A DNA stretch of 64,000 nt from Sedimentibacter sp. MB31-C6 (GCF_035934735.1 NZ_CP142396.1:2945902-3009901), one strand, 5' to 3'. Positions 16,709 to 25,818 are shown, numbered from the stretch's first letter. The notes: a model not told the origin generated them from the sequence alone. Made by a program: numbers and translations.

Positions 16709-19700
16709 ATGTTTTTAAAAAAAATATATGTAAATGGATTTAAATCCTTTGCCGAAAAAACTGATATAATGGTCGAAAAAGGTATAACTGCAATTGTTGG
16801 TCCTAACGGAAGTGGAAAAAGCAATATCTCAGATGCTATTAAATGGGTATTAGGTGAACAAAGTGCTAAATCTTTAAGAGGCGGAAAAATGGACGACGTA
16901 ATTTTTGCTGGAACTCAAAAAAGAATGCCCTTAGGATATGCAGAGGTTAATTTAATTTTCAATAATGAATCAGGTATTATTCCAATTGAATATAAAGAAG
17001 TAAGTATAAAAAGAAAGCTTTATAAAACTGGAGAAAGCGAATATTATATAAATAAACAACAATGTAGACTTAAGGACATTAAAGAACTATTCATGGATAC
17101 AGGTATTGGGAGAGATGGTTATTCATTTATTGGACAAGGTAGGGTTGAAGATATTTTAAGTCCTAATTCCGATACTAGAAGAGAAGTGTTTGAAGAAGCT
17201 GCTGGTATCGTAAAATTCAAAACAAGGAAAGAAGAATCAAAAAGGAAACTTGAAAAAACAAATGACAATCTCGACAGAGTTGAAGATATAATACATGAAT
17301 TAGAAGAACGTTTAGAACCTTTAAAAGAACAAAGTAATATTGCACAAAAATATATTAATTTAAAAAGTGATTTGAAAAAATATGAATTAAATTACTTTGT
17401 GAGAGAATATGAAAAACATAATGAAGCTTTAAAATTGTTAGATAATCAAAAAAAACAGACTATAGAAGAAAAAGAGAAACTTCAAAAAAGAAGAGAAGCT
17501 TTTTCTGAAACTATAATGAATCAAAAAGAAAAAATTAATAGTCTTCAAGAAAAAATAAAAGAAGTTGAAGAAATTCTTTTAGCTAAAAATAAAGAATATG
17601 AAAATTATTTAAGTTTAAGTCATGTGCATAGTGAAAAGAGTCTTTTATACAAAAATAATATCAATAATATTCAAGAAGAAATAGAATCTTTAATTAAAAG
17701 AAATCAAGAAATACAAAATTCCATTGAAGAATTAAAAATAGAAAAAGTTAAATATGAGGAAAGTTTAAAAAGCAATACTGATAAATTTAATTCTATGAAT
17801 TCTGAAATATTGGGATATAAAGCAGAAATAGATAAGATTGTTAATGCAATTGAAAAAGAAAGAAATGATTTATTTGAACTCAACAAAGAAATAAATAAAC
17901 TTAATAGTACAAAAAGCACAATTGAATCTTTTATGAATAATGATACAGAAAGAATACAACAACTTTCAAATGAAATCACTGAAGAAGAAACAGAAAATAA
18001 TAATAAAAATGATATAATAATAAAGATTAAAAATGAACAAAATGAAATAAAAGAAAAATTAACTTTAGAAAAACAAGAACTAAAAGAAGAAATTAATAAA
18101 TTTAAAATTTTTGAAGATAAAAAAAACAATTTAGAAGCAGAAATAAATAGATTAAGAGATGAATTAAGCAGCACAAAATCAAAACATAATATTTTGTCTA
18201 ATATGGAAGCTTATTATGATGGTTATTTTAAAAGCATTAAAGTTCTAATGAATAAAAAAGATAATAATGCAATGCTTAAAAAAAACATATTAGGAACTGT
18301 TGGCGATATAATTAAAACAAAAAAAGAATATGAAACAGCTATTGAAATAGCATTAGGTTCAGCAATACAAAATATTATTGTCAAAGGTGAAAAAGAAGCT
18401 GAAGCCATCATAGACTATTTGAAAGAAAGCAAAATAGGAAGAGTAACATTTTTGCCAATTGATTCAATTCAAGAAAGAAGTTTGAATCAATTTGAAAAAG
18501 CTGTTTTATATGATCCTTGTGTAATTAATACTGGAGATAAGCTAGTTGAAACAGACACAAAATATAACAAGGTTATAAAACATTTATTAGGCAGAATCCT
18601 TATAGTAGATACCTTAAATAATGGATTTAAAATATCAAAAAAAATTGGTGGCTCTATTAAAATTGTAAGTTTACAAGGTGATGTTATTAATTCAGGAGGA
18701 TCTGTAACTGGTGGACATGTTGGGAGAAATCAAAACTTTTTAGGACGAAAAAGAGAAATTGAAGAATGTAAAATTTTAATTGAAAAGGATTCTAAGAATT
18801 TGGAAATTAAAAATAATGAGTTAAGTAAACTTGTTAATGACTTAAAACTATGTAATGAGTCAATTAACAAAATTAATAATGACATTAGTGAAAAGAATAA
18901 TTTATATAATATGTCAGAATCTAAAAAGAACATGTTACAAGAACAGGTTGAAAAAACATCAGTTGTAATTAATAAATATTTAAAAGAATTAAATTATATT
19001 GAGGAAGAAAAAGCAAAACGTGAAAAAGAAATTTTAGATATTGAAAATCAAAAAGAAATATGTAAAGAAAAAATAGACTTAAAAGAAAAGAATATTGAAA
19101 ATATTGCTTTGCAAAATGACGATAATAAGAAAAAGTATGAAGAGTATAATTCTATTATATTGAAACAGAGAGATCAGGTCTCTCAGATTAATCAAGATAT
19201 AAAGCTTATTGAAGAAAAAATAAGTAATTTTGAATCTGAAATTCAAAGAAATAAAAATAATAAAAATTCAAAAATAGAAAATTTAGAAAATACTGAAAGA
19301 GAAATACAAAAGGCTACTGAATTAATAAATGAATATACTATAAAAATTGAAAAATTGAAAATAGAAATTAATGATATCAATATAAAATACAGTAATGATA
19401 AAGAAAATTTATCAAAGATACAAAATGAAATTTATGAATTTCAAAATAAAATCAATGATGCAAACAAGGCTTTAACAGATGCATTAGATGATGAAAATTC
19501 AATGAATGTAAAAATTGAAAGAGAAAAGTCTCGTATTGAAGATATTTCAACAAAACTTTGGGAAGAATATGAATTGAATTATGCCATGGCTTTGAATTAT
19601 AAAGATGATAGTGTCAGTCAATCTAGACTTTATAATGATGTTAACAAATATAAGAAGGCTATAAAAGAGCTCGGTAATATTAATTTAAATGCAATTGAAG

Positions 19701-20284
19701 AATATAAAGAAGTAAAAGATAGATACCAATTCCTTACTAAACAAAAGAAAGATTTAATAGATGCTAAAGAACAACTTAATGATGTTATAAAAGAACTTGA
19801 ATTGAAGATGAAAGATAGATTTTTAGAAGAATTTACAAATATTAGATTGAAATTTAATGAAGTTTTTACTAAACTATTTAATGGCGGAAAAGGAGATGTT
19901 TATTTAGAAGATGAGGCTGATGCATTAAACAGCAATATTGAAATTGCAATACAACCACCAGGAAAAAAATTAAGCAAGATTTCATTGCTTTCTGGTGGAG
20001 AAAAAGCTTTAACTGCTATTGCTTTATTATTTGCAATATTAAAGACAAAACCAACGCCATTCTGTATACTAGATGAAATCGAAGCAGCTTTAGATGATGT
20101 AAACATTGTTAGATTTTCTCAATATTTAAAAGAATTTTCAAAGGAAACACAATTTATTGTAATTACTCACAGAAAAGGAACTATGGAAAATTCTGATATT
20201 CTATATGGTGTAACTATGGAGGAAAAAGGAGTAACTAAATTAGTATCATTAAAACTATCGGATGTTGATGATAAATTAATTTAG
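16709..20284 (+). CDS. smc: chromosome segregation protein SMC
   Basis: This 1191-aa condensin ATPase organises the chromosome with ScpA and ScpB. Walker A is GPNGSGKSN at residues 31-39. Two coiled-coil arms flank the hinge (about residues 500-660, with GGSVTGGHVG). The ABC signature LLSGGEKALTA and Walker B CILDEIEAALDD are near the C-terminus. AGGGGGC sets the ATG at 16709; an in-frame ATG at 16658 lies inside the previous gene and lacks a binding site. ftsY follows after 41 bases, a conserved pairing. Confidence 0.97.
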   Translation: MFLKKIYVNGFKSFAEKTDIMVEKGITAIVGPNGSGKSNISDAIKWVLGEQSAKSLRGGKMDDVIFAGTQKRMPLGYAEVNLIFNNESGIIPIEYKEVSIKRKLYKTGESEYYINKQQCRLKDIKELFMDTGIGRDGYSFIGQGRVEDILSPNSDTRREVFEEAAGIVKFKTRKEESKRKLEKTNDNLDRVEDIIHELEERLEPLKEQSNIAQKYINLKSDLKKYELNYFVREYEKHNEALKLLDNQKKQTIEEKEKLQKRREAFSETIMNQKEKINSLQEKIKEVEEILLAKNKEYENYLSLSHVHSEKSLLYKNNINNIQEEIESLIKRNQEIQNSIEELKIEKVKYEESLKSNTDKFNSMNSEILGYKAEIDKIVNAIEKERNDLFELNKEINKLNSTKSTIESFMNNDTERIQQLSNEITEEETENNNKNDIIIKIKNEQNEIKEKLTLEKQELKEEINKFKIFEDKKNNLEAEINRLRDELSSTKSKHNILSNMEAYYDGYFKSIKVLMNKKDNNAMLKKNILGTVGDIIKTKKEYETAIEIALGSAIQNIIVKGEKEAEAIIDYLKESKIGRVTFLPIDSIQERSLNQFEKAVLYDPCVINTGDKLVETDTKYNKVIKHLLGRILIVDTLNNGFKISKKIGGSIKIVSLQGDVINSGGSVTGGHVGRNQNFLGRKREIEECKILIEKDSKNLEIKNNELSKLVNDLKLCNESINKINNDISEKNNLYNMSESKKNMLQEQVEKTSVVINKYLKELNYIEEEKAKREKEILDIENQKEICKEKIDLKEKNIENIALQNDDNKKKYEEYNSIILKQRDQVSQINQDIKLIEEKISNFESEIQRNKNNKNSKIENLENTEREIQKATELINEYTIKIEKLKIEINDINIKYSNDKENLSKIQNEIYEFQNKINDANKALTDALDDENSMNVKIEREKSRIEDISTKLWEEYELNYAMALNYKDDSVSQSRLYNDVNKYKKAIKELGNINLNAIEEYKEVKDRYQFLTKQKKDLIDAKEQLNDVIKELELKMKDRFLEEFTNIRLKFNEVFTKLFNGGKGDVYLEDEADALNSNIEIAIQPPGKKLSKISLLSGGEKALTAIALLFAILKTKPTPFCILDEIEAALDDVNIVRFSQYLKEFSKETQFIVITHRKGTMENSDILYGVTMEEKGVTKLVSLKLSDVDDKLI

Positions 20285-20325
20285 AGGATAGCAATTTGTA
20301 TTATATATATTTTTAGGAGGAAATA

Positions 20326-21249
20326 ATGAAACCAGAGAAAAAAGGATTTTTTGCTAAACTAAAAGAAGGTTTATCAAAAACAAAGAAAAATCTTACAGAA
20401 CAAATTGAGAACATTGTTTTTCAACATAAAAAAATAGATGAGGACTTCCTGGATGAGTTAGAAGAAATTCTTATTACATCTGATATGGGAGTTGAAACAA
20501 CTTTAGATATTATTGAATATATAAAAGGAGAAGTAAAGAAAAATAAAATCGAAGATACTACAGAAATTAAAAATATAATAAAACAATATTTAATTAATAT
20601 GTTAAAAAAACACGAAAAAAATGAAGATAATATAAAGCAACAAAGGGTAATATTAGTAGTTGGTGTAAATGGTGTAGGTAAAACAACTTCTATAGGTAAA
20701 ATTGCATATAGATTAAAATCTTCAGGTAATAAAGTAATTGTAGCAGCTGCTGATACATTTAGAGCAGCAGCAGTTGAACAACTTAAAGAGTGGTGCAATA
20801 GAGCAGATGTAGATATTATTGCATCAGAGCAAGGTTCAGATCCTGGATCAGTAATTTTTGATGCAATTCATGCTTCTAAAGCTCGTAATAGTGATGTTTT
20901 AATATGTGATACAGCTGGTAGATTGCATAATAAGAAAAATTTAATGAATGAATTAAGCAAAATATTTAAGATATTAGATAGAGAATTTTCAGAAGCCAAA
21001 ATTGATGTTTACTTAGTAATAGATGCAACAACAGGTCAAAATGGTATTATTCAAGCTAAATTATTTAGAGAAACTTGCGATATAAATGGATTGATTTTAA
21101 CTAAACTAGATGGAACTGCCAAAGGTGGAATAGCCTTTCCTATCGTTAATGAATTACAAATTCCAATAAAATATATTGGTGTTGGAGAACAAATTGATGA
21201 CTTGCAAAATTTTGATGCAGAAAACTTTGTAAATGCAATTTTCGAATAA
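20326..21249 (+). CDS. ftsY: signal recognition particle receptor FtsY
   Basis: This 307-aa SRP-type GTPase docks ribosome-SRP complexes at the membrane. A short charged N-terminus precedes the helical N domain. G1 is GVNGVGKT at residues 113-120, followed by ADTFRAAAVEQL, DTAGRLHNKKNL and the G4 motif TKLDGTAKGG. The acidic A domain of E. coli is absent, as is common in Firmicutes. TTAGGAGG precedes the ATG. Its partner Ffh is encoded two genes downstream. Confidence 0.97.
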   Translation: MKPEKKGFFAKLKEGLSKTKKNLTEQIENIVFQHKKIDEDFLDELEEILITSDMGVETTLDIIEYIKGEVKKNKIEDTTEIKNIIKQYLINMLKKHEKNEDNIKQQRVILVVGVNGVGKTTSIGKIAYRLKSSGNKVIVAAADTFRAAAVEQLKEWCNRADVDIIASEQGSDPGSVIFDAIHASKARNSDVLICDTAGRLHNKKNLMNELSKIFKILDREFSEAKIDVYLVIDATTGQNGIIQAKLFRETCDINGLILTKLDGTAKGGIAFPIVNELQIPIKYIGVGEQIDDLQNFDAENFVNAIFE

Positions 21250-21283
21250 TTGTTATAACATAATAAAATATTTTAAAAAACTA

Positions 21284-21312
21284 TTGACAAAATCACTATA
21301 ATGCGGTAGAAT
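21284..21312 (+). promoter_or_regulatory. sigma-A promoter of ylxM-ffh
   Basis: TTGACA (21284-21289) and TAGAAT (21307-21312) are 17 bp apart, 38 bp before ylxM. Confidence 0.8.
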
Positions 21313-21314
21313 TC

Positions 21315-21339
21315 ACTGTCAAGTAAAAAACTTTACAGT
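21315..21339 (+). other. hairpin at the 5' end of the ylxM-ffh transcript
   Basis: Arms 21315-21324 and 21330-21339 pair at 9 of 10 positions around an all-A loop. The transcript should begin near 21319, so the left arm is at or near its 5' end. The right arm abuts the ylxM Shine-Dalgarno AGGTGA. It may stabilise the RNA or tune initiation. Confidence 0.45.
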
Positions 21340-21349
21340 AGGTGATTAT

Positions 21350-21697
21350 ATGTCAGAGAAAAATTTTATATATAGTATACTTTATGACTATTATAAAGAT
21401 TTATTGAAAGAAAATCAGGCAAATATAATTGACCTATATTATAATCAGGACTACAGCTTGTCTGAAATTGCTGAAAACATGAACATTAGCAGACAGGGTG
21501 TACATGATGCACTTAAGAGAGCTGAAAAGAGCTTGATAGAATATGAAAAGAAAATTAAATTACACTTCAAGTTTAAAAAATACTATAAGGTTGCAGAAAA
21601 TATAATAAGGCTTACTGCAAGTATAACTGATGAAAAATATAAAGATACAACAGATAATATAATTACAGAAGCGCGTAAAATAATAAATGAAGGGTAG
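21350..21697 (+). CDS. ylxM: YlxM, putative SRP-associated helix-turn-helix protein
   Basis: This 115-aa protein of the UPF0122 family has a sigma-70 region-4-like helix-turn-helix, LSEIAENMNISRQGVHDALKRAE, around residues 36-58. It is nearly always encoded directly upstream of ffh. In some Firmicutes it has been linked to SRP function. The gene ends six bases before ffh and shares its promoter. Length is typical. Confidence 0.93.
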   Translation: MSEKNFIYSILYDYYKDLLKENQANIIDLYYNQDYSLSEIAENMNISRQGVHDALKRAEKSLIEYEKKIKLHFKFKKYYKVAENIIRLTASITDEKYKDTTDNIITEARKIINEG

Positions 21698-21703
21698 AAT
21701 TCA

Positions 21704-23059
21704 ATGTTTGAAAATTTATCTGATAAACTTCAAAATACATTAAAGAAATTAAGAGGTAAAGGCAAGCTTACAGAAAAAGACATAGATATAGCAATGAAAG
21801 AAGTTAAAATGTCATTGCTTGAAGCTGACGTTAACTATAAAGTAGTTAAAATGTTTGTAAACAATGTAAAAGAAAGAGCCTTGGGCCATGAAGTAATGGA
21901 TAGTCTATCCCCTGGACAACAAGTTGTTAAAATAGTTCACGATGAACTAGTTAATATAATGGGCGAAGGAGAAAGTAAGCTTAATTTTAGTCCAAATGAT
22001 ATAACATATTTTATGATGTGTGGTCTTCAAGGTGCTGGTAAAACAACAGCAACAGGAAAACTTGCTAAAAAGTTAAAAAAAGAAGGTAAAAGGCCATTGC
22101 TTGTTGCTTGTGACATTTACAGACCTGCAGCTATAAAACAGTTAGAGGTCGTTGGTGGAAATGTAGATGTTCCTGTTTTTTCAATGGGTGATAAAACAAG
22201 TCCAGTAATTATTGCTCAAGAGGCAATGAAACATGCCTTAAAAAATGGTAATGATATTGTTATTATAGATACAGCTGGTCGTTTACATATAGACGAAGAG
22301 CTAATGGAAGAGCTAGTTCAAATTAAAGAAACTGTTAATCCAGAAGAAATTCTTTTGTTATTAGATGCAATGACTGGTCAAGATGCAGTAAAAGTTGCTG
22401 AAACATTCAATAAATACTTGGAAATTACAGGTGTAATATTAACAAAAGTAGATGGAGATGCAAGAGGCGGTGCTGCCCTTTCAATTAGAAATGTTGTAGA
22501 TAAACCTATAAAATTTTTGTCTGTGGGAGAAAAGATGGATCAAATAGAAACTTTTCATCCAGACAGAATGGCATCTAGAATACTTGGCATGGGAGATGTA
22601 TTATCAATTATTGAAAAGGCTCAAGATGCCTTTGATGAAAAACAAGCCATTGAACTACAAAAAAAATTAAAAACTCAAGAATTCAACTTAGAAGATTTTT
22701 TATCACAATTACAACAAATGAAAAACATGGGACCTTTAGACGAAATACTGGAAATGATACCAGGTTTAGGTGGCAATAAGAAACTTAAAGGCTTAAAGGT
22801 TGATGAAAAAGAACTAAAACATACTGAAGCTATAATTCAATCAATGACTAAAAAAGAACGCATGAGTCCATCATTAATAAATGGAAGCAGAAGAAAAAGA
22901 ATTGCTGCTGGAAGTGGAACTTCAGTTCAAAAAGTAAATCAGTTATTAAAACAATATGAAGAAATGCGTAAAATGATGAAGAAGTTTTCTTCTATGGAAA
23001 AAATGGGTAAGAAAAAAGGTGGCTTAGGTGGACTTGGTAATTTCAAAATGCCATTTTAA
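21704..23059 (+). CDS. ffh: signal recognition particle protein Ffh
   Basis: This 451-aa GTPase binds signal sequences and 4.5S/SRP RNA and targets proteins to FtsY. The NG domain has G1 GLQGAGKT at residues 107-114, DTAGRLHIDEELM and TKVDGDARGG. The methionine-rich M domain (about 300-451) contains the RNA-binding RRKRIAAGSGTSVQKVNQL region. Complete length. Its ribosome binding site GAAGGG overlaps the end of ylxM. Confidence 0.98.
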   Translation: MFENLSDKLQNTLKKLRGKGKLTEKDIDIAMKEVKMSLLEADVNYKVVKMFVNNVKERALGHEVMDSLSPGQQVVKIVHDELVNIMGEGESKLNFSPNDITYFMMCGLQGAGKTTATGKLAKKLKKEGKRPLLVACDIYRPAAIKQLEVVGGNVDVPVFSMGDKTSPVIIAQEAMKHALKNGNDIVIIDTAGRLHIDEELMEELVQIKETVNPEEILLLLDAMTGQDAVKVAETFNKYLEITGVILTKVDGDARGGAALSIRNVVDKPIKFLSVGEKMDQIETFHPDRMASRILGMGDVLSIIEKAQDAFDEKQAIELQKKLKTQEFNLEDFLSQLQQMKNMGPLDEILEMIPGLGGNKKLKGLKVDEKELKHTEAIIQSMTKKERMSPSLINGSRRKRIAAGSGTSVQKVNQLLKQYEEMRKMMKKFSSMEKMGKKKGGLGGLGNFKMPF

Positions 23060-23061
23060 CT

Positions 23062-23188
23062 TGTAGGGTTTGCATATTTGTAAAACATAGGATGTATACA
23101 ATCGTCCCTACATGCTAAATTCATGTTATGACTGTAGGGTTTGCATTGTATGCAAACCGCAGGGCGTATTACAATGCGTCCTCCTACA
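23062..23188. repeat. two tandem palindromic repeat units upstream of rpsP
   Basis: Two related units, 23062-23112 and 23133-23188, each begin TGTAGGGTTTGCAT and end in a CCCTACA or TCCTACA complement. Inside each, two sub-hairpins can form, for example GGTTTGCA/TGCAAACC and GGGCGTATT/AATGCGTCC in unit 2. Each unit folds as a three-way junction. The layout resembles small non-autonomous palindromic repeats dispersed in many bacteria. The transcript from ffh into rpsP would contain both. Confidence 0.75.
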
Positions 23189-23234
23189 TCACATATATAA
23201 ACAAAAGCTTATATACTATAAGGAGGTGACAATA

Positions 23235-23498
23235 ATGTCAGTAAAAATCAGATTAAAAAGAATGGGTTCTAAGAAGAAACCTTTTTACAGAATAGTTGTA
23301 GCTGATTCTCGTTCTCCAAGAGATGGACGTTTTATAGAAGAAATCGGATATTACAACCCTGTAGTTGAACCAAAAGTAGTTAAAATTAACGATGAAAGTG
23401 CTATTAAATGGTTAAACGATGGAGCAAAACCTACAGATACAGTTAGTATGTTATTTAAAACTAATGGTATTTATGAAAAAAGAGATGAAAACAAATAA
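23235..23498 (+). CDS. rpsP: 30S ribosomal protein S16
   Basis: This 87-aa ribosomal protein starts [21 protein letters not shown], the conserved S16 N-terminus. AAGGAGGTGA lies seven bases before the ATG at 23235. Upstream in-frame codons fall in the palindromic repeat and are not coding. It is followed by khpA after 12 bases. Position between ffh and the rimM-trmD-rplS group is conserved. Confidence 0.97.
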   Translation: MSVKIRLKRMGSKKKPFYRIVVADSRSPRDGRFIEEIGYYNPVVEPKVVKINDESAIKWLNDGAKPTDTVSMLFKTNGIYEKRDENK

Positions 23499-23510
23499 GA
23501 GGTGATATAA

Positions 23511-23741
23511 ATGGGTGAATTAGTAGAATATATAGCAAAATCACTAGTAGATAATCCGGATCTTGTAACAGTAACTGAAGTAGAAGGAAGTCAATCACTT
23601 ATAATAGAATTAAAAGTCGCTCCTGATGATATGGGTAAAGTAATTGGTAAACAAGGTAGAATAGCTAAGGCAATAAGAACAGTAGTAAAAGCTGCTGCTA
23701 CAAAAGATAACAAAAGAGTTATAGTTGAAATTATTCAATAA
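23511..23741 (+). CDS. khpA: KH-domain RNA-binding protein KhpA
   Basis: This 76-aa single KH-domain protein has the GxxG loop in KVIGKQGRIAKAIRTVV (GKQG near residue 45). In pneumococcus and relatives it partners KhpB to bind RNA and influence cell size and elongation. It is the YlqC of the rpsP-rimM cluster. AGAGGTGAT precedes the ATG. A perfect hairpin separates it from rimM. Confidence 0.93.
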   Translation: MGELVEYIAKSLVDNPDLVTVTEVEGSQSLIIELKVAPDDMGKVIGKQGRIAKAIRTVVKAAATKDNKRVIVEIIQ

Positions 23742-23751
23742 TGCCTACTCA

Positions 23752-23780
23752 AGGGATTAGAAAACTAATCCCTATATATT
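23752..23780 (+). terminator. hairpin between khpA and rimM, possible attenuator
   Basis: A perfect 9-bp stem AGGGATTAG/CTAATCCCT with an AAAA loop (23752-23773) is followed by ATATATTTT. It may terminate part of the transcript, since rimM lies only 26 bases further on. Confidence 0.6.
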
Positions 23781-23798
23781 TTGACAACAGAGGTAAAT

Positions 23799-24299
23799 AT
23801 GAAAGATTATATAAAGGTAGGAAAAATAGTTAATACTCATGGTGTAAAAGGTTACTTGAAATGTATACCATTAACTGACGATTTAAATCGATTTGATGAA
23901 CTCGACTACATCTACACAGAAATGGATGATGTTAAAAGAAAAATCAAAGATGTTTGGTATAGAAAAGGCATGGTTTATATTTATTTAGAGAATATTGAAG
24001 ATATGGATACTGCTGAAAGTTTTCGAGATACCTATATTTCTATATTGGAAGACCAGTTGAGAAAACTTCCAGAGAGTACATATTATTTATTTGACCTTGA
24101 AGGTCTTAAGGTGTACTCAACAGAAGGAAAGTATTTAGGTAATATAAGTACAATTTATCAAACTGGCGCTAATGATGTATATGAAGTGAAAAATAATAAT
24201 ACTTCCTATTTAATACCTGCCATTAAAGATGTTGTTAAAGAAGTAAATTTAAAAAACAATATAATGATTATAAATGTTATAGAGGGGCTTTTGGAATGA
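23799..24299 (+). CDS. rimM: 16S rRNA processing protein RimM
   Basis: This 166-aa assembly factor helps maturation of the 30S head with S19. The N-terminal RimM domain starts MKDYIKVGKIVNTHGVKG and a C-terminal PRC-barrel runs from about residue 93. AGAGGTAA lies three to four bases before the ATG at 23799; a TTG at 23781 is in frame but upstream of that site. Its end overlaps trmD by 4 nt. Confidence 0.95.
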   Translation: MKDYIKVGKIVNTHGVKGYLKCIPLTDDLNRFDELDYIYTEMDDVKRKIKDVWYRKGMVYIYLENIEDMDTAESFRDTYISILEDQLRKLPESTYYLFDLEGLKVYSTEGKYLGNISTIYQTGANDVYEVKNNNTSYLIPAIKDVVKEVNLKNNIMIINVIEGLLE

Positions 24300-25012
24300 C
24301 ATTTGATGTAATAACTTTATTTCCTGAGCTAATAGATGTTTATACTAAAAACGGAATTATTGGCAGAGCAATTGATAATAATACATTTAATTTGAAATAT
24401 GTTAATCTCAGAGAATATTCTGAAGATAAGCATAAAAAAGTGGATGATTATCCATATGGTGGAGGTCCAGGTATGCTGTTAAAACCTGAACCTATGTTTA
24501 ATGCTTTGAATGCTATAAAACGAGACAATTCATATATTATTTATTTATCACCAAAAGGCAATTTGTTTACACAAAAAAAGGCCAAGGAGCTTTCTGCTAA
24601 AGAACATATAATACTTATCGCTGGACATTATGAAGGCATAGATCAAAGAATCATAGACAAATATGTGGATGAAGAAATTTCTATGGGAGATTATGTGATG
24701 ACAAGTGGAGAACTTCCAGCTCTTATGATTATTGATGCAGTAGGTAGATTAATACCAGGTGTATTAGGATCTGATGAATCTTCAATAGAAGAATCTCATA
24801 GCAATAATTTACTGGAATACCCACAATATACTAGGCCTGAAAGCTACAAAAATATAAAAGTTCCAGATATTCTATTGTCTGGTCATCATAAAAAAATTAA
24901 AGAGTGGCGTCGTTTTAAAGCAATTGAAGTTACCCTCGATAGACGTCCAGATTTAATAAAAGATGAAAAAATTATAGAAGAATACAACAAATTAAAAAAA
25001 ATATACAAATAA
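24296..25012 (+). CDS. trmD: tRNA (guanine-N1)-methyltransferase TrmD
   Basis: This 238-aa SPOUT enzyme methylates G37 of tRNAs next to the anticodon and prevents frameshifting. Signature segments are YGGGPGMLLKPEP, IAGHYEGIDQR and the trefoil knot SMGDYVMTSGELPALMIID. The start overlaps rimM by 4 nt (ATGA). rplS follows after a separate promoter. Length is typical. Confidence 0.97.
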   Translation: MTFDVITLFPELIDVYTKNGIIGRAIDNNTFNLKYVNLREYSEDKHKKVDDYPYGGGPGMLLKPEPMFNALNAIKRDNSYIIYLSPKGNLFTQKKAKELSAKEHIILIAGHYEGIDQRIIDKYVDEEISMGDYVMTSGELPALMIIDAVGRLIPGVLGSDESSIEESHSNNLLEYPQYTRPESYKNIKVPDILLSGHHKKIKEWRRFKAIEVTLDRRPDLIKDEKIIEEYNKLKKIYK

Positions 25013-25015
25013 TTG

Positions 25016-25045
25016 TTGTAAGCATTATAACAATTATGCTATAAT
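25016..25045 (+). promoter_or_regulatory. probable sigma-A promoter of rplS
   Basis: TTGTAA (25016-25021) and TATAAT (25040-25045) are 18 bp apart, directly after trmD. Confidence 0.6.
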
Positions 25046-25117
25046 GCATTAGAGTATACGGCGGTCCTCTATACGTTAAAAAGTATTAAGAACGCTTAAG
25101 CGAAGGGAGGTATACAA
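25046..25117 (+). promoter_or_regulatory. rplS leader, possible ribosomal-protein autoregulatory RNA
   Basis: The leader of about 65 nt contains TAGAG/CTCTA arms around GGCGGTCC and a CGCTTAAGCG palindrome (25093-25102) just before the Shine-Dalgarno GGGAGG. L19 leaders are known in Firmicutes. I cannot confirm that this matches the described consensus. Confidence 0.35.
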
Positions 25118-25465
25118 ATGGATTTAATAAAATCAATTGAATTAGAACAAGTTAAAAGTGAAGTTACACCTTTTAATGTGGGAGATACAATTAAAGTACA
25201 CGTTAGAATAAAAGAAGGTAACAGAGAAAGAGTTCAGGTATTCGAAGGTATTGTAATTAAAAAACAAGGCGGAAGTAACCGAGCAACTTTTACCGTAAGA
25301 AAACTTTCTTACGGAGTAGGTGTTGAAAGAACTTTCCCAATTCATTCTCCTAAAATTGAAAAAATCGAAGTAGTAAGAAAAGGTAAAGTAAGACGAGCTA
25401 GATTGTTCTATCTAAGAGAAAGAACTGGTAAAGCAGCTAAAGTTAAAGAATTAAGGAATTATTAA
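25118..25465 (+). CDS. rplS: 50S ribosomal protein L19
   Basis: This 115-aa large-subunit protein sits at the interface with the 30S subunit. It carries [24 protein letters not shown] and the C-terminal [20 protein letters not shown] block. GGGAGGT is seven bases before the ATG. It has its own promoter and leader and a strong terminator, so it can be expressed apart from trmD. Confidence 0.98.
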   Translation: MDLIKSIELEQVKSEVTPFNVGDTIKVHVRIKEGNRERVQVFEGIVIKKQGGSNRATFTVRKLSYGVGVERTFPIHSPKIEKIEVVRKGKVRRARLFYLRERTGKAAKVKELRNY

Positions 25466-25468
25466 TCA

Positions 25469-25494
25469 ATTGAGGGCATCTGCCCTCAATTTTT
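25469..25494 (+). terminator. terminator after rplS
   Basis: Perfect complementary arms 25469-25478 and 25481-25490 (ATTGAGGGCA/TGCCCTCAAT) are followed by TTTTT. Confidence 0.92.
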
Positions 25495-25501
25495 GTATGA
25501 C

Positions 25502-25746
25502 CTAACCCCATTTTTTCGACCGTAGGGAGAAAAAAATGGTTGGTAGGTCAACCGCAACGAACTCCCAATTTATGCGACCGTAGGGAGCAAATAAATTGGT
25601 GAGTGAGACTGCGTATACACTAACCCCATTTTTTCGACCGTAGGGAGAAAAAAATGGTTGGTAGGTCAACCGCAACGAACTCCCAATTTATGCGACCGTA
25701 GGGAGCAAATAAATTGGTGAGTGAGACTGCGTATACACTAACCCAA
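25502..25746. repeat. two perfect 118-bp tandem repeats with four conserved-loop hairpins
   Basis: The unit at 25502-25619 is repeated without change at 25620-25737, and a partial third copy begins at 25738. Each unit has two hairpins. Both carry the same core CGACCGTAGGGAG, but the stems differ: CCATTTTTT with AAAAAATGG in one, and CCAATTTAT with ATAAATTGG in the other. Stems differ while loops are conserved, so structure seems to be maintained. The 353 bases between rplS and rbgA hold no gene. No transposase is nearby. Confidence 0.9.
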
Positions 25747-25818
25747 ACAGTAGAGAGCGAAAAACAGGGTAGAAGAAAAAAATTACAGGTAATTTAGCCG
25801 TAATAGAAAGAGGTATAT

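Noticed and set aside
17704..18174. Long minus-strand frame inside smc
   Set aside because: It is the low-complexity antisense of the SMC coiled coil, rich in Ser, Leu and Phe, with no binding site; other antisense frames in the window are of the same kind.
23112..23234. N-terminal extension of rpsP
   Set aside because: It lies in palindromic repeats and the leader; S16 starts at 23235 after AAGGAGGTGA.
25502..25746. CRISPR array
   Set aside because: The conserved core is 13 nt, spacers are absent and the units are exact tandem copies; no cas genes are present.
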